Assembly: GCF_019844075.1 (NCBI RefSeq)
Contig: NZ_CP081964.1
Location: 620,001-684,000, forward strand
Direction of reading: 5' to 3'
DNA length: 64,000 bases
Origin: Curtobacterium sp. TC1
GTDB taxonomy: Bacteria; Actinomycetota; Actinomycetes; Actinomycetales; Microbacteriaceae
The notes under the pieces were generated by a model. It was not told the DNA's origin. It did not search any database and worked only from the letters and a program-made list of their open reading frames with translations. The position numbers and the translations under genes were made by a program. Positions 54,232 to 63,800 of this stretch are shown piece after piece (positions within the stretch are counted from its first letter, which is position 1; every line of letters starts with the position of its first letter).

Positions 54232-55260
54232 TTGCAGAAGAAGGCCCTGATCACCGGCATCACCGGGCAGGACGGCTCGTACCTCGCAGAGCTGCTGCTC
54301 CGCAAGGGGTACGAGGTCCACGGCCTGATCCGTCGCGCCTCGACGTTCAACACGTCGCGGATCGACCACCTCTACGTCGACCCGCACGAGTCGGGCGCGA
54401 AGCTGTTCCTGCACTACGGGGACCTCGGCGACGGTGCACGACTCGTCAGCCTCCTCAGCGAGCTGAAGCCGGACGAGGTCTACAACCTCGCGGCGCAATC
54501 ACACGTGCGGGTGTCGTTCGACGAGCCGGAACACACCGGTGACGTGACGGGTGTGGGCACGATGCGCATGCTCGAAGCGGTCCGGGTCTCCGGCATCCAC
54601 ACGCGCTTCTACCAGGCGTCCTCCTCCGAGATGTTCGGGGCGACCCCGCCGCCGCAGAACGAGGAGACGCCGTTCTGGCCGCGTTCTCCGTACGGTGCAG
54701 CGAAGGTCTACAGCTACTGGGTGACCAGGAACTACCGCGAGGCGTACGGCATGTTCGCGGTGAACGGCATCCTGTTCAACCACGAGTCGCCGCGACGTGG
54801 TGAGACGTTCGTCACCCGGAAGATCACCCGTGCGGTCGCGCGGATCAAGGCCGGCCTCGAGGACCACGTGTACCTCGGCAACCTCGACTCCGTCCGCGAC
54901 TGGGGGTACGCCGCCGAGTACGTCGAGGGCATGTGGCGGATGCTGCAGGTCGACGAGCCGGACGACTTCGTCCTGGCGACCGGCGGTGACTTCACGGTCA
55001 AGGACTTCCTGACGACCGCGTTCTCCCACGCAGGCCTGAACTGGGAAGACCACGTGCGCTTCGACGAGCGGTACCTGCGACCGAGCGAGGTGGATGCGCT
55101 GGTCGGTGACGCGTCGAAGGCCAAGGAGAAGCTCGGCTGGGAGGCGACGGTCGACACCGCCGAACTGGCGAGGATCATGGTGGACGCGGACATCGCCGCC
55201 CTCGAGCACGAGGGCAGCCCGTGGATCGACACCGTCCGACTCGAGAGCTGGGGATCCTGA
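54232..55260 (+). CDS. gmd: GDP-mannose 4,6-dehydratase
   Basis: This enzyme converts GDP-mannose to GDP-4-keto-6-deoxy-mannose, the first step to GDP-L-fucose. The 342-residue extended SDR has [19 protein letters not shown] (NAD(P) site), [27 protein letters not shown], the active-site serine/threonine stretch [25 protein letters not shown] (Tyr and Lys) and [16 protein letters not shown]. All match GMD family signatures. TTG is the start, six bases after AAGGGA. The next gene (fcl) begins at its last base. Confidence 0.96.
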   Translation: MQKKALITGITGQDGSYLAELLLRKGYEVHGLIRRASTFNTSRIDHLYVDPHESGAKLFLHYGDLGDGARLVSLLSELKPDEVYNLAAQSHVRVSFDEPEHTGDVTGVGTMRMLEAVRVSGIHTRFYQASSSEMFGATPPPQNEETPFWPRSPYGAAKVYSYWVTRNYREAYGMFAVNGILFNHESPRRGETFVTRKITRAVARIKAGLEDHVYLGNLDSVRDWGYAAEYVEGMWRMLQVDEPDDFVLATGGDFTVKDFLTTAFSHAGLNWEDHVRFDERYLRPSEVDALVGDASKAKEKLGWEATVDTAELARIMVDADIAALEHEGSPWIDTVRLESWGS

Positions 55261-56231
55261 TGACCACGACCGACTTCACTCCCGGTCCGATCGACCGGGC
55301 GGACCGCGTCTACGTCGCGGGACACCGCGGTTTGGTGGGCTCGGCGGTCTGGCGCAAGCTCGAGTCGGAGGGCTTCACCGACATGGTCGGGCGGAGCTCC
55401 TCCGAGCTGGACCTGAAGGACCGCGGCGCCGTGTTCGCCTTCTTCGCCGAGCAGCAGCCGAAGCACGTCGTGCTGGCGGCAGCCAAGGTCGGCGGGATCA
55501 TGGCGAACAACACCTACCCGCACGACTTCCTGAGCGAGAACCTGCAGATCCAGGTCAACGTGATGGACGCGGCTGTGGAGCACGGCGTCGAGCGGCTCGT
55601 CTTCCTCGGGTCGTCGTGCATCTACCCGAAGATGGCCGAACAGCCGATCCACGAGGACGCGCTCCTCACCGGGCACCTCGAGCCCACCAACGACGCGTAC
55701 GCGATCGCCAAGATCGCTGGCATCCTGCAGGTGCAGGCCGTCCGGCGGCAATTCGGGCGCCCGTGGATCTCGGCCATGCCGACGAACCTCTACGGCCCGG
55801 GCGACAACTTCTCGCCCACCGGTTCGCACGTCCTGCCGGCTCTCATCCGCCGGTACGACGAAGCGGCACGAACGGGTGCGGCGCGCGTCGAGAACTGGGG
55901 GACGGGCTCGCCCCGTCGGGAGTTCCTGCACGTCGACGACATGGCGGCGGCGGTCTTCCACCTGATGGAGCACTACGACGGTCCGGACCAGGTCAACGTC
56001 GGGACCGGGTCCGACGTCACCATCAAGGAGATCGCCGAGACGATCGGCAGGATCGTCGGCTTCGAAGGCGAGACGGTCTGGGACACCACCAAACCGGACG
56101 GCACGCCGCAGAAGCTGCTCGACGTGTCGAAGCTCGCCGACGCCGGCTGGACGGCGCAGATCGGGCTCGAGGACGGTCTGCGGAGCACCATCGACTGGTA
56201 CCGCGAACACGTGGACACCGTGCGTCAGTGA
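55260..56231 (+). CDS. fcl: GDP-L-fucose synthase (epimerase/reductase)
   Basis: This enzyme performs the 3,5-epimerisation and 4-reduction of GDP-4-keto-6-deoxy-mannose to GDP-L-fucose. The 323-residue SDR has the NADP site VAGHRGLVGSAVWRKL, the catalytic Ser in GSSCIYPKMAEQPI, and YAIAKIAGILQ with Tyr and Lys. A Cys-His pair typical of the family lies in SCIYPK and EFLHVDDMA. Its ATG overlaps the gmd stop (TGATG). Together they supply GDP-fucose for the transferase at 50793-51764. Confidence 0.95.
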   Translation: MTTTDFTPGPIDRADRVYVAGHRGLVGSAVWRKLESEGFTDMVGRSSSELDLKDRGAVFAFFAEQQPKHVVLAAAKVGGIMANNTYPHDFLSENLQIQVNVMDAAVEHGVERLVFLGSSCIYPKMAEQPIHEDALLTGHLEPTNDAYAIAKIAGILQVQAVRRQFGRPWISAMPTNLYGPGDNFSPTGSHVLPALIRRYDEAARTGAARVENWGTGSPRREFLHVDDMAAAVFHLMEHYDGPDQVNVGTGSDVTIKEIAETIGRIVGFEGETVWDTTKPDGTPQKLLDVSKLADAGWTAQIGLEDGLRSTIDWYREHVDTVRQ

Positions 56232-56254
56232 CGTGGGCTGGACACGGGGAACCG

Positions 56255-56260
56255 TAGGAT
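56255..56260 (+). promoter_or_regulatory. Leaderless -10 box of the DUF4012 gene
   Basis: TAGGAT, six bases, then the ATG at 56267. Box and spacing are identical to those at 17489-17494, so this gene probably has its own promoter behind fcl. Confidence 0.42.
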
Positions 56261-56266
56261 CGCGTC

Positions 56267-58087
56267 ATGTCCGACCTGCCCGAGTCGGGACGCACTGCAG
56301 CACACCGGGGATCCAGGGCCCGGATCGTCTTGTGGATCGTCCTCGCCCTCGTCCTGCTGCTCATCCTCGCCGTCGCCTGGGTGGGAGTGCGTGGTGCGCT
56401 CGCGAAGGGACACCTCGAACGAGCGGTCGGTGACGTCGACACACTGCGCTCCCAACTCACCGGTGGCGACACCGCCGCCGCGCAGAAGACCGCGAAGCAC
56501 CTGGAGCGTGAAGCGGGGGCAGCTCGTTCGTTGACGGGTGATCCGATCTGGGGGGCCTCGCAGAACGTCCCGTTCTTCGGGGCCAACCTGCGTGCAGTCC
56601 GCCAGGTCTCCGTCGTCGTGGACGATGTTGCCCGGAACGCGGTGACCCCGGTCGCCGACGTCATCGGCGGTCTCGGAACCGACTCGTTCGCGCCGAAGAA
56701 CGGCAAGGTCGACCTGCAGCCGATCGTGGACGCGCAGCCGGCCGTCGCGAAGGCGACGACGACCCTGGCACGGGCGGACCGCGATGCGGACGCGATCGAC
56801 ACGAGTGACACGTTGTCCCCGGTGACGACCGCGGTTGCCGAGCTACGGAACGCGTTGTCGTCCGCTTCTGCGCAGGTGACCACCGCGAACCGGGTCGTGC
56901 AGCTCGCGCCGGCGATGCTGGGCAACGACGGTGAACGGAACTACCTGCTGTTGTTCCAGAACAACGCCGAGTTGCGCGCGGGTGGCGGGATCCCGGGAGC
57001 CGTGGCGCTCCTCCAGACCGATGACGGTGCCATTCACCTGCAGAACCAGACGTCCGGTGGCTCGTTCGGTCCGTACGCGCAGCCGATCCTGCCGCTGACC
57101 CCGGACACGACTGGTCTGTACGGCAGCATCACCGGGAAGTACATGCAGGACGTCACCCTGACCCCGCGTTTCGACGTCTCGGCGAAGCTCGCTCGGGCCA
57201 TGTGGAAGCAGAAGTTCGGCGAACAGGTCGACGGCGTGCTGGCGATGGACCCGGTGACGCTGAGCTACATCCTCGAGGCCACCGGCCCGGTGAAACTGCC
57301 GACCGGAGACACCTTGACGTCGGACAACGCGGTCAAGCTCCTACTGAGCGACGTGTACGCGAGGTACCCGGACCCGGTCGTGCAGGACGCCTTCTTCGCC
57401 TCCGCCGCCAGCGCGGTGTTCGACAAGGTCGCGAGTGGTGACTTCGACCCCCAGCAGTTCGTCTCCGCCCTGAGTCAGAGCACCGGCGAGGACCGACTGC
57501 GCCTGTGGAGCGCGGACCGGGCCGAGCAGCGCCGCATCAGCGGCACCGCTGTGGCCGGCGAACTCCCGACCGAGTCGGCGTCGTCACGAGAGTTCGCGGT
57601 GTACCTGAACGACGGCACCGGCTCGAAGATGGACTACTACCTCGAGAAGACCGTGTCAGTCGGCAGCTCAGTGTGCCGGAAAGACGGTCGTCCCACGTCG
57701 GTCGTCGAGGTCACCATCAAGAACACTGCACCCGCCGACGCCGCGACGAGCTTGCCCGAGTACGTCACGGGTGGCGGCGACTTCGGTGTGGAGCCGGGCA
57801 AGATCAAGACCCTGATCGCGACCTACGCGCCCGAGGGCGCGATCTTCCTCGGCGCAACCAAGGACGGCACGACGACCGCGGTGCAGACGGCGACGGATGG
57901 CGGACACCCCGTGGCGCAGTTGCAGACGCTGCTCGCACCGGGCCAGAGCCTGACCTACCGCGTTGCCTTCCTCGGCAAGAGCAAGTACGCGAAAGCCCCC
58001 GTGCAGGCGAGCTCCACCCCGGGTGTCCGCCAGTCCGAGGCCAAGCCGATCGCGTTCGAGTGTGACCAGCCTCTCGCCGCCGGGTGA
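56267..58087 (+). CDS. DUF4012 domain membrane-anchored exported protein
   Basis: The 606-residue protein has one N-terminal membrane helix (IVLWIVLALVLLLILAVAWVGV), a helical stalk, and a DUF4012 domain. Typical motifs are NYLLLFQNNAELRAGGGIPG, FDVSAKLARAMWKQKFGEQVDG, DPVTLSYILEATGPV and NAVKLLLSDVYARYPD. A beta-sandwich end domain carries Cys in SVCRKDG and FECDQP. DUF4012 proteins are found in actinobacterial surface-polysaccharide loci, where their function is unsettled. Its place after gmd-fcl with its own leaderless promoter fits that. Confidence 0.88.
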   Translation: MSDLPESGRTAAHRGSRARIVLWIVLALVLLLILAVAWVGVRGALAKGHLERAVGDVDTLRSQLTGGDTAAAQKTAKHLEREAGAARSLTGDPIWGASQNVPFFGANLRAVRQVSVVVDDVARNAVTPVADVIGGLGTDSFAPKNGKVDLQPIVDAQPAVAKATTTLARADRDADAIDTSDTLSPVTTAVAELRNALSSASAQVTTANRVVQLAPAMLGNDGERNYLLLFQNNAELRAGGGIPGAVALLQTDDGAIHLQNQTSGGSFGPYAQPILPLTPDTTGLYGSITGKYMQDVTLTPRFDVSAKLARAMWKQKFGEQVDGVLAMDPVTLSYILEATGPVKLPTGDTLTSDNAVKLLLSDVYARYPDPVVQDAFFASAASAVFDKVASGDFDPQQFVSALSQSTGEDRLRLWSADRAEQRRISGTAVAGELPTESASSREFAVYLNDGTGSKMDYYLEKTVSVGSSVCRKDGRPTSVVEVTIKNTAPADAATSLPEYVTGGGDFGVEPGKIKTLIATYAPEGAIFLGATKDGTTTAVQTATDGGHPVAQLQTLLAPGQSLTYRVAFLGKSKYAKAPVQASSTPGVRQSEAKPIAFECDQPLAAG

Positions 58088-58462
58088 GCCCGCCGTCCCG
58101 TTAACGCGGATCGGGCGCCCCCACTCCGGGGGTGATCGATCGCGGCTGTCCGACGTCACAGGCTGGTGATGCGGTGGCCAGGATTCGTGGGGGTGCGGCT
58201 GAATATTCGCCTGACCTGGGATTTCCTCGTCGGATTCAGCCCGATGGCATCATGACGGCGACTCGGTCGCGTGCTCGTCCGGAATGAACACATGACGACC
58301 AATGACCGAAATTCACGCCATCTGGTACCGAGCTGTGAAACTCCGGTAGATTGAGACAACTTCGCCATCACAACCGCCAGTTTCTTGGCCGGGGACAACC
58401 ACGGGCGGATCAGCGGGCTCTGGGTGTCAGGGTCTGGATTTTCAGATCTTTAGGGGAACCAC
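58088..58462. other. Gene-free region between the DUF4012 and LAFTG protein genes
   Basis: About 375 bases without a plausible coding frame. It contains a CCCCC..GGGGG dyad (58118-58132) soon after the DUF4012 stop and a possible -10 (TAGATT, 58347-58352). That -10 would give the next gene a leader of about 100 bases. AGGGGAAC near 58453 is the ribosome site. No known riboswitch was recognised. Confidence 0.5.
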
Positions 58463-59023
58463 ATGAAGAAGCTCATCGCTGCGGTGGTGCTGGCTGGGGC
58501 CGCACTGCTCGCCACGCCGACCGTCGCCAACGCCGCCGGTTACACGCCTGACTCCGACGTCTCCGTCTCCGGCACCGCCGTTGCCGGTGGTACCGCCTCC
58601 GTGAACTTCACCGAGGGTGCGTTCCAGGACAACGAGACCGTCAACGTCCAGGTCACCGGTGCCGGTGCGGTCACGCTCGGCGCGCTGCCGACCACGACCG
58701 TCTCGAAGACCTACACCGCTGCCTCCGACGGTTCACTCGCCGTCAAGGTCACCTTCCCGAAGGGCGCTTCGGGTACCTACAACCTGACCGCCACCGGCGC
58801 GACCTCGGGTGTCGTCGGCTTCGCCGCCTTCACCGTCGCCCCGGCTGACGCTGCTGCTGCTGTCCCCGCTGCGGGTGCTGGCTCCGGCACCGACGGCACC
58901 CTCGCCTTCACCGGTTCGACCGTGTCCGCCCTGGCCCTCTGGGTCGCCGGTGGCGCAGTCGTCCTCGGTGGTGGACTGCTGCTGGTCCGCGGCTCGGTCC
59001 GTCGCCAGCGCGAGTCCGTCTGA
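58463..59023 (+). CDS. Sortase-anchored surface protein (LAFTG)
   Basis: The 186-residue precursor has a signal peptide (KKLIAAVVLAGAALLATPTVANA), a small Ig-like or beta-sandwich domain (VSVSGTAVAGGTASVNFTEG ... SGTYNLTATGA), and an Ala-rich linker. The cell-wall sorting region is LAFTG at about residue 152, followed by a hydrophobic helix and the basic tail RGSVRRQRESV. LAxTG is the motif used by class E sortases of high-GC actinobacteria. No sortase gene is in the window. A strong terminator follows. Confidence 0.85.
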   Translation: MKKLIAAVVLAGAALLATPTVANAAGYTPDSDVSVSGTAVAGGTASVNFTEGAFQDNETVNVQVTGAGAVTLGALPTTTVSKTYTAASDGSLAVKVTFPKGASGTYNLTATGATSGVVGFAAFTVAPADAAAAVPAAGAGSGTDGTLAFTGSTVSALALWVAGGAVVLGGGLLLVRGSVRRQRESV

Positions 59024-59040
59024 GTCTCGAGCTACTGAAC

Positions 59041-59074
59041 GAAGCCCTCGGAGCGCATTGCTCCGGGGGCTTCG
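59041..59074. terminator. Terminator of the LAFTG protein gene
   Basis: GAAGCCCTCGGAGC and GCTCCGGGGGCTTC form a 14-base stem with one mismatch around a short loop, 18 bases after the stop. It can also serve the convergent VanZ-like gene. Confidence 0.75.
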
Positions 59075-59087
59075 TCGTGTCCGCGCG

Positions 59088-59558
59088 TCAGTGACGCCGG
59101 CGGTGTGCCGCCCACGCGAGCGCCAGGACGCCCAGGACGGCTCCAAGGACCGCGCCCAGGCCGTTCGCCAGCACGTCGGCCACTGATGCGGTGCGAGCGG
59201 GCAGGAAGAGCGCCTGGCCGGTCTCGATGCCGACGCTGACGACCAGGCCCGCAGCCGCACCGGCCCACCACCACCGAGCGCCCGCGACCAGGACCACGAG
59301 CAGGCCCAACGGGACGAAGAAGACCACGTTCGACAACGACTCGACCGTGCCGTAGCCGAACCCGTCGGGGGCCCCGTGGCGATGAGCGATCGCGATCACC
59401 CGGTCGAGCGTCGGACCCGCTGCCGCGTCGACGGGTGAACCCCAGAACCCGACGAGCACCACCGCGACGCCGTAGGCGGCGGCGAGCCACGTCGCGACCC
59501 GGCGGCTGCGTCCGGTGGCCGGGGCGCGCCCTGGATCGCGGGGACTGTCGGAGGTCAC
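59088..59558 (-). CDS. VanZ-like family membrane protein
   Basis: The 156-residue protein has four or five hydrophobic helices (WLAAAYGVAVVLVGFWGSPVD, NVVFFVPLGLLVVLVAG, WWAGAAAGLVVSVGIETGQALFLP, VLANGLGAVLGAVLGVLALAW) with the VanZ motif E-T-x-Q-x-x-x-x-x-R and D-V-x-x-N. VanZ-like proteins are small membrane proteins linked to glycopeptide resistance or envelope stress; the role here is unknown. The GTG at 59558 is preferred because TACCGT lies seven bases upstream (leaderless). The frame also has an ATG at 59618. Confidence 0.78.
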   Translation of the reverse strand: MTSDSPRDPGRAPATGRSRRVATWLAAAYGVAVVLVGFWGSPVDAAAGPTLDRVIAIAHRHGAPDGFGYGTVESLSNVVFFVPLGLLVVLVAGARWWWAGAAAGLVVSVGIETGQALFLPARTASVADVLANGLGAVLGAVLGVLALAWAAHRRRH

Positions 59559-59565
59559 CCGACCG

Positions 59566-59571
59566 ACGGTA
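59566..59571 (-). promoter_or_regulatory. Leaderless -10 box of the VanZ-like gene
   Basis: TACCGT on the minus strand, seven bases before the GTG at 59558. Confidence 0.38.
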
Positions 59572-59636
59572 GTGAGTCGGGCCTCCCGGATGGGTGTCTC
59601 CGTCATTCCGTGACGCATCTCGGAGGTCCGGAAAAC

Positions 59637-59698
59637 GAGTACCCCGATTCGACGCGTGTACCCCGGAAAGACGTCACACCACCCCGGAAATCCGGGGG
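59637..59698. promoter_or_regulatory. Cluster of TACCCC half-sites and a CCCC..GGGG dyad
   Basis: GAGTACCCCGATTCG (from 59637), GTGTACCCCGGAAAG (from 59657) and the palindrome CCCCGGAAATCCGGGG (59682-59697) lie 120-180 bases before the first 109-aa gene. A further TGTACCCCGG lies about 30 bases before that gene. They resemble the dyads at 33695-33740 and 60671-60727. Confidence 0.45.
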
Positions 59699-59818
59699 AC
59701 CTCGATCAGTCGCATTGACGGAACCCGTGAATCGGCGGGCCTCGCTGGCGGTTCGGGTCGTGGTTCTCGTAGCGTTCTGGTGTCAGCAGATGTACCCCGG
59801 ATCGTGAAGGAGAGCGAC

Positions 59819-60148
59819 ATGACCACCATCGTCAACAACCAGACGCAGGCCGAGGTCACCCTCGACACCGACACGGTCGACACCATCGCGATCCTCGAAG
59901 CCGCCGCAGCGACGTCGACCCGTCCGACCCGCGCCAAGGTCACCTGGGTGCAGGAAGACCAGGGCGAGTGGATCGCCGGCTACGGCGGGTACTTCGGCGG
60001 CAGCGTCGACAAGCGTGACGGCCGGTTCGTCGCCTCGGACACCTTCGGCCTCGTCGTCGGTGAGTTCGCCACGCTCGAAGAAGCGCAGACCAAGCTCGAG
60101 GACCAGCTCCACGTGATGCTCCCGTCGGTCATCCGACCGGTCGAGTAG
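59819..60148 (+). CDS. Conserved small protein, 109 residues, first of a tandem pair
   Basis: I do not recognise the family. The protein has an N-terminal QAEVTLDTDTVDTIAILEAAAA helix, a strand KVTWVQEDQGEWIAGYGGYFGG, a second strand GRFVASDTFGLVVGEFATLEE and a C-terminal helix ending LHVMLPSVIRPVE. It is about 50% identical to the 109-residue protein at 60254-60583, with the glycine/tyrosine-rich GYGGYFGG turn the best-conserved part. There is no signal peptide or membrane helix. AAGGAGAG lies just before the ATG. TACCCC elements upstream are shared with neighbouring surface genes. Confidence 0.72.
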   Translation: MTTIVNNQTQAEVTLDTDTVDTIAILEAAAATSTRPTRAKVTWVQEDQGEWIAGYGGYFGGSVDKRDGRFVASDTFGLVVGEFATLEEAQTKLEDQLHVMLPSVIRPVE

Positions 60149-60253
60149 GCGCCACCGCACCGCCGGCGCCGTCAGCGCCCGCACCACCCAGCACCATCGG
60201 CGTCCGCGACGCCCGCAGCACCAGTACGCAGCACAGCCCGAAGGAGCACCACC

Positions 60254-60583
60254 ATGAGCATGACCACCGATCACCCCCAGCAGGCCGAAGTGACGCTGGA
60301 CACCCGGACGATCGAGGTCATCGCCGAGATCGAGGCGCAGGTCGTCGCCGACACGGCGCCCGAGCGCGTCCGCATCAGCTGGGCGCAGCCCGACACCGGC
60401 CTCTGGGTCGCCAACTACGGCGGGTACTACGGCGGCACCGTCGACCGCCAGGGCACGCACTTCTTCGTCGCCGACACGTTCGGCGAGTACGTGGGGGACT
60501 TCCGGTCCCTCGACGAGGCGAAGACGCGCCTCGCCGAGCGGCTGCACGTGCTGCTGCCGGACGTGATCCGGCAGGCTGTCTGA
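60254..60583 (+). CDS. Conserved small protein, 109 residues, second of a tandem pair
   Basis: This paralogue of the preceding gene has the same length and layout: QAEVTLDTRTIEVIAEIEAQ, RISWAQPDTGLWVANYGGYYGGTVDR, FFVADTFGEYVGDFRSLDEA, and the end LHVLLPDVIRQAV. The duplicated pair is separated by 105 bases, with GAAGGAG ahead of the ATG. The conserved Trp-x-x-x-Tyr-Gly-Gly-Tyr turn and DTFG strand look like a compact alpha/beta domain, perhaps a small binding or antitoxin-like module. No function can be assigned. A textbook terminator follows. Confidence 0.72.
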   Translation: MSMTTDHPQQAEVTLDTRTIEVIAEIEAQVVADTAPERVRISWAQPDTGLWVANYGGYYGGTVDRQGTHFFVADTFGEYVGDFRSLDEAKTRLAERLHVLLPDVIRQAV

Positions 60584-60607
60584 CGCGCTGAGCCCCGCGA
60601 ACCCCGA

Positions 60608-60633
60608 AACCCCACCGGATCCGGTGGGGTTTT
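60608..60633 (+). terminator. Rho-independent terminator after the 109-aa pair
   Basis: AACCCCACCGGATCCGGTGG... is a perfect inverted repeat of 12-base arms followed by TTTTCG. It lies 25 bases after the second 109-aa gene. Confidence 0.85.
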
Positions 60634-60670
60634 CGTGTGCCCCGAGCGGGTGACGCGGGTCTGAGGGGCT

Positions 60671-60727
60671 GCTACCCCCACAACGAGTGGTCCCCCCTAT
60701 TGGGGACCCGTCCCGTCCCCATTTCGG
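60671..60727. promoter_or_regulatory. Cluster of CCCC..GGGG dyads upstream of the adhesin gene
   Basis: CTACCCCCACAACGAGTGG (from 60672), the near-perfect dyad GGTCCCC-CCTATT-GGGGACC (60689-60708) and CGTCCCCATTTCGGTATCG (from 60710) follow one another 18-20 bases apart. They end about 100 bases before the adhesin start, so they could bind a regulator of that gene. Confidence 0.5.
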
Positions 60728-60826
60728 TATCGAGACCTGCCAGTATCGACCCGGCGCCACCGCCCGTCCTCCCTGAACCGACGGCCGTGGATCAGGCGCT
60801 CGCATCGTCTCGACCCGAAAGTGATC

Positions 60827-63800
60827 ATGCTGCCTGCTTCCCAGGGCACCGCTGTGCCTCGACGCCGCTTCGGCGTCCGAACCGTCGCCATGTTCGGCGC
60901 CGCGCTGCTCGTCGGCGCCGGGCTCTCGACCACCACTGCGGTCATCGCGGCTGAGCCGGCCTCGGCCGTCACCGCGATCTCGAACGGTGCACTGGTGTGC
61001 GACCAGAACACGCTCTACGCCATCGACAGCACGGGCAAGGTCGTCGCGGTGGACATCACCACGGGGGACTCCAAGGGCACGACCGCCGACGTCACGAACC
61101 TCGGTACCGGCGCGAACAACGGTCTCGGTATCTCGCGTGAGGGCCTGTCGATGTTCGCCGCGTCGAACAACGTCAGCGCCACGCTCCGGCAGTTCAACCC
61201 GAAGGACGGGACCGCGTCGGACCCGATCACGACGGACCAGAAGCGCGTCGTGATCCGCGGTGCGGTGAACCCGAAGAACGGCATCTACTACTACGGCGAC
61301 AACGCCGGGTGGCTCGGCGCCTACGACCCGGCCACGAGCACGTACCTCGGCCAGGTCGGTCAGATCAACGGCCTGAAGTCCGGCAACGGTGACTTCGCGT
61401 TCAGCTCGCGCGGCCTGTTCTTCGTCGTCGCGGCCGACACGGTCTACCGCGTCAACACCGACGAGGTCCCGAGCGCCCCGGGCAACACCGCCATGTCGAC
61501 CTCCGCGATCGCGACCCTGCCGGCGGGCACCAGCAGCCCGGGCATCGCGTTCTCGTCCGACGGCTACCTGTACGTGTCGAACACCGTGACGGCGAACAAC
61601 GTGTCCACGACCACGATCTACCAGCTCGACCCCACCTCGGGTGCGCAGGTCCGCAGCTTCCCGATCGTCGGCAACTACGCCGCCACCGACCTGGCCAGCT
61701 GCAACTACGCCGACACCGTCACCGGTGAGGCCAGCGTCGACAAGCGCTGGAACGCGGTCGACCAGTTCGGCCTCGCCATCTCCGGCGGCGGCATCGACCC
61801 CACGAAGCCCGGCACCTCGGCGACGACGACCGGCAAGGACACCGGCACCCAGTCGCAGCGCGCCGGCGCCGTCCTGAGCACGCCGAACAAGGACTACACG
61901 GTCACGCAGACCGCCTCGGGCACCACCGACCTGGCGAACTACAGCACGTCGTGGGTGGCACGGAACCAGACGACCGGCGCGCTGGTCGCCGACGGCAAGG
62001 GGAACACCGGCACCTTCACGTTCCCCGCCGCCACGACCGCCGACGGCACCGACGTCATGGTCACCTTCACCAACACGCTCAAGGCCACCCACGTGACCAC
62101 GACCTCGGACACCGGCAACACGCCGAACGGCACGAAGCTCACCGTGCCCGCGAAGGGCGTCTTGGCGAACGACAGCGGCACCGGACTGTCCGTCGTGTCG
62201 AACACGACACCGGCCCACGGCGCGGCGACGGTGAACCCCGACGGCTCGTACACGTACACCCCGGCCGACGGCTTCTCCGGCACGGACACCTTCCAGTACA
62301 CGGCGAAGGACTCGTCCGGCCAGACGTCGACCAGCACCGTGACGATCACCGTCGCCCCGGCGGGCACCGACGACGCGTTCAGCGTGCACGCCGGCCAGAC
62401 CGCGACTGCGGACGCCAAGACGGGTCTGCTCGCGAACGACCACGGCACCGGCCTGACGGTCACGGACAACACGAAGCCCGCCCATGGCGACCTGACCGTC
62501 GAGCAGGACGGTTCGTACTCGTACACCCCGACTGCCGGGTACTCCGGCCCGGACTCCTTCACCTACACGGCGAAGGACGGCGACGGCGCGACGATCACCG
62601 GCACGGTCACCATCACGGTGCTGCCGACGGCGGTCGCCGACACCGTCACCGCGACGGCAGGCTCGCCGATCAGCGGAAGCGGCAGCGGCAGCGGAAGCGG
62701 CACCGGCACCCCCGGCACCGGCACCCCCGGCACCGCCCCCGGCCTGCTCGCCAACGACCTCGGCTCGGACCTGACCGTGACGGGCAGCACCAAGCCCGCC
62801 CACGGTGACGTCGTCGTCGCGAAGGACGGCAGCTACACGTACACCCCGACCACCGGGTACTCCGGCCCGGACTCCTTCACGTACACGGTCACCGACGGCA
62901 ACGGGGGGACCGACACCGTCACCGTGACCGTGCAGGTCGCCCCGCTGGCGAAGGACGACACCGTCCGCGTCGCCGCCGGCACCACCTACACCGCCGGCAC
63001 CCGCGCCACCGGCGTCCTGGGCAACGACCTCGGCACCGGCCTGACCGTCTCGTCGAACACGAAGCCCGCCCACGGCGAGCTCACCCTCGACACGGCGACC
63101 GGGGCCATCACCTACACGCCGACCGACGGCTTCTCGGGCACGGACTCGTTCCGGTACACCGCGACGGACACCGCCGGTGCGCCGACGTCCGCGACGGTGT
63201 CCATCACGGTCAACCCGACGATCGCGAACGACGCCACGACGACCGACGCCGGCACCCCGGTGAACGTCGACGTGCAGCACAACGACCGCGGCTCGGACCT
63301 GGTCACCACGATCGTCACCGGCCCCTCGAACGGCACCGGCGTGGTGGCCGAGGACGGCACCGTCGACTACACGCCGACGGCTGGCTTCTCGGGCACCGAC
63401 TCGTTCACCTACACGGTGACCGACGGCGCGGAGGTCACCACCGGCCCGGCGACGGTCACCGTCACGGTCAAGCCGGTCGCGAACGGCGACACCGTGTCGA
63501 CGAAGTCCGGCGAGGCGACGACCATCGCACCCGCGACGCTGACGGGGAACGACGCGGGCACCGGCCTGACCGTCACCGACGCGGCCGCCGTGCCGGACGC
63601 CGACGGCACCACGCACGGCGACGTCACGATCGACCCGGCCACGGGCACGATCACGTACACGCCGAAGCCCGGGTTCTCCGGCACCGACACCGTCACCTAC
63701 ACGGTGCGGGACGACTCCGGCCAGACCACGACCGGCACGATCACCGTCGTCGTCGGCCCGATGGCCACCCCGGACACCGCGACCGCCACCGCCGGCACCA

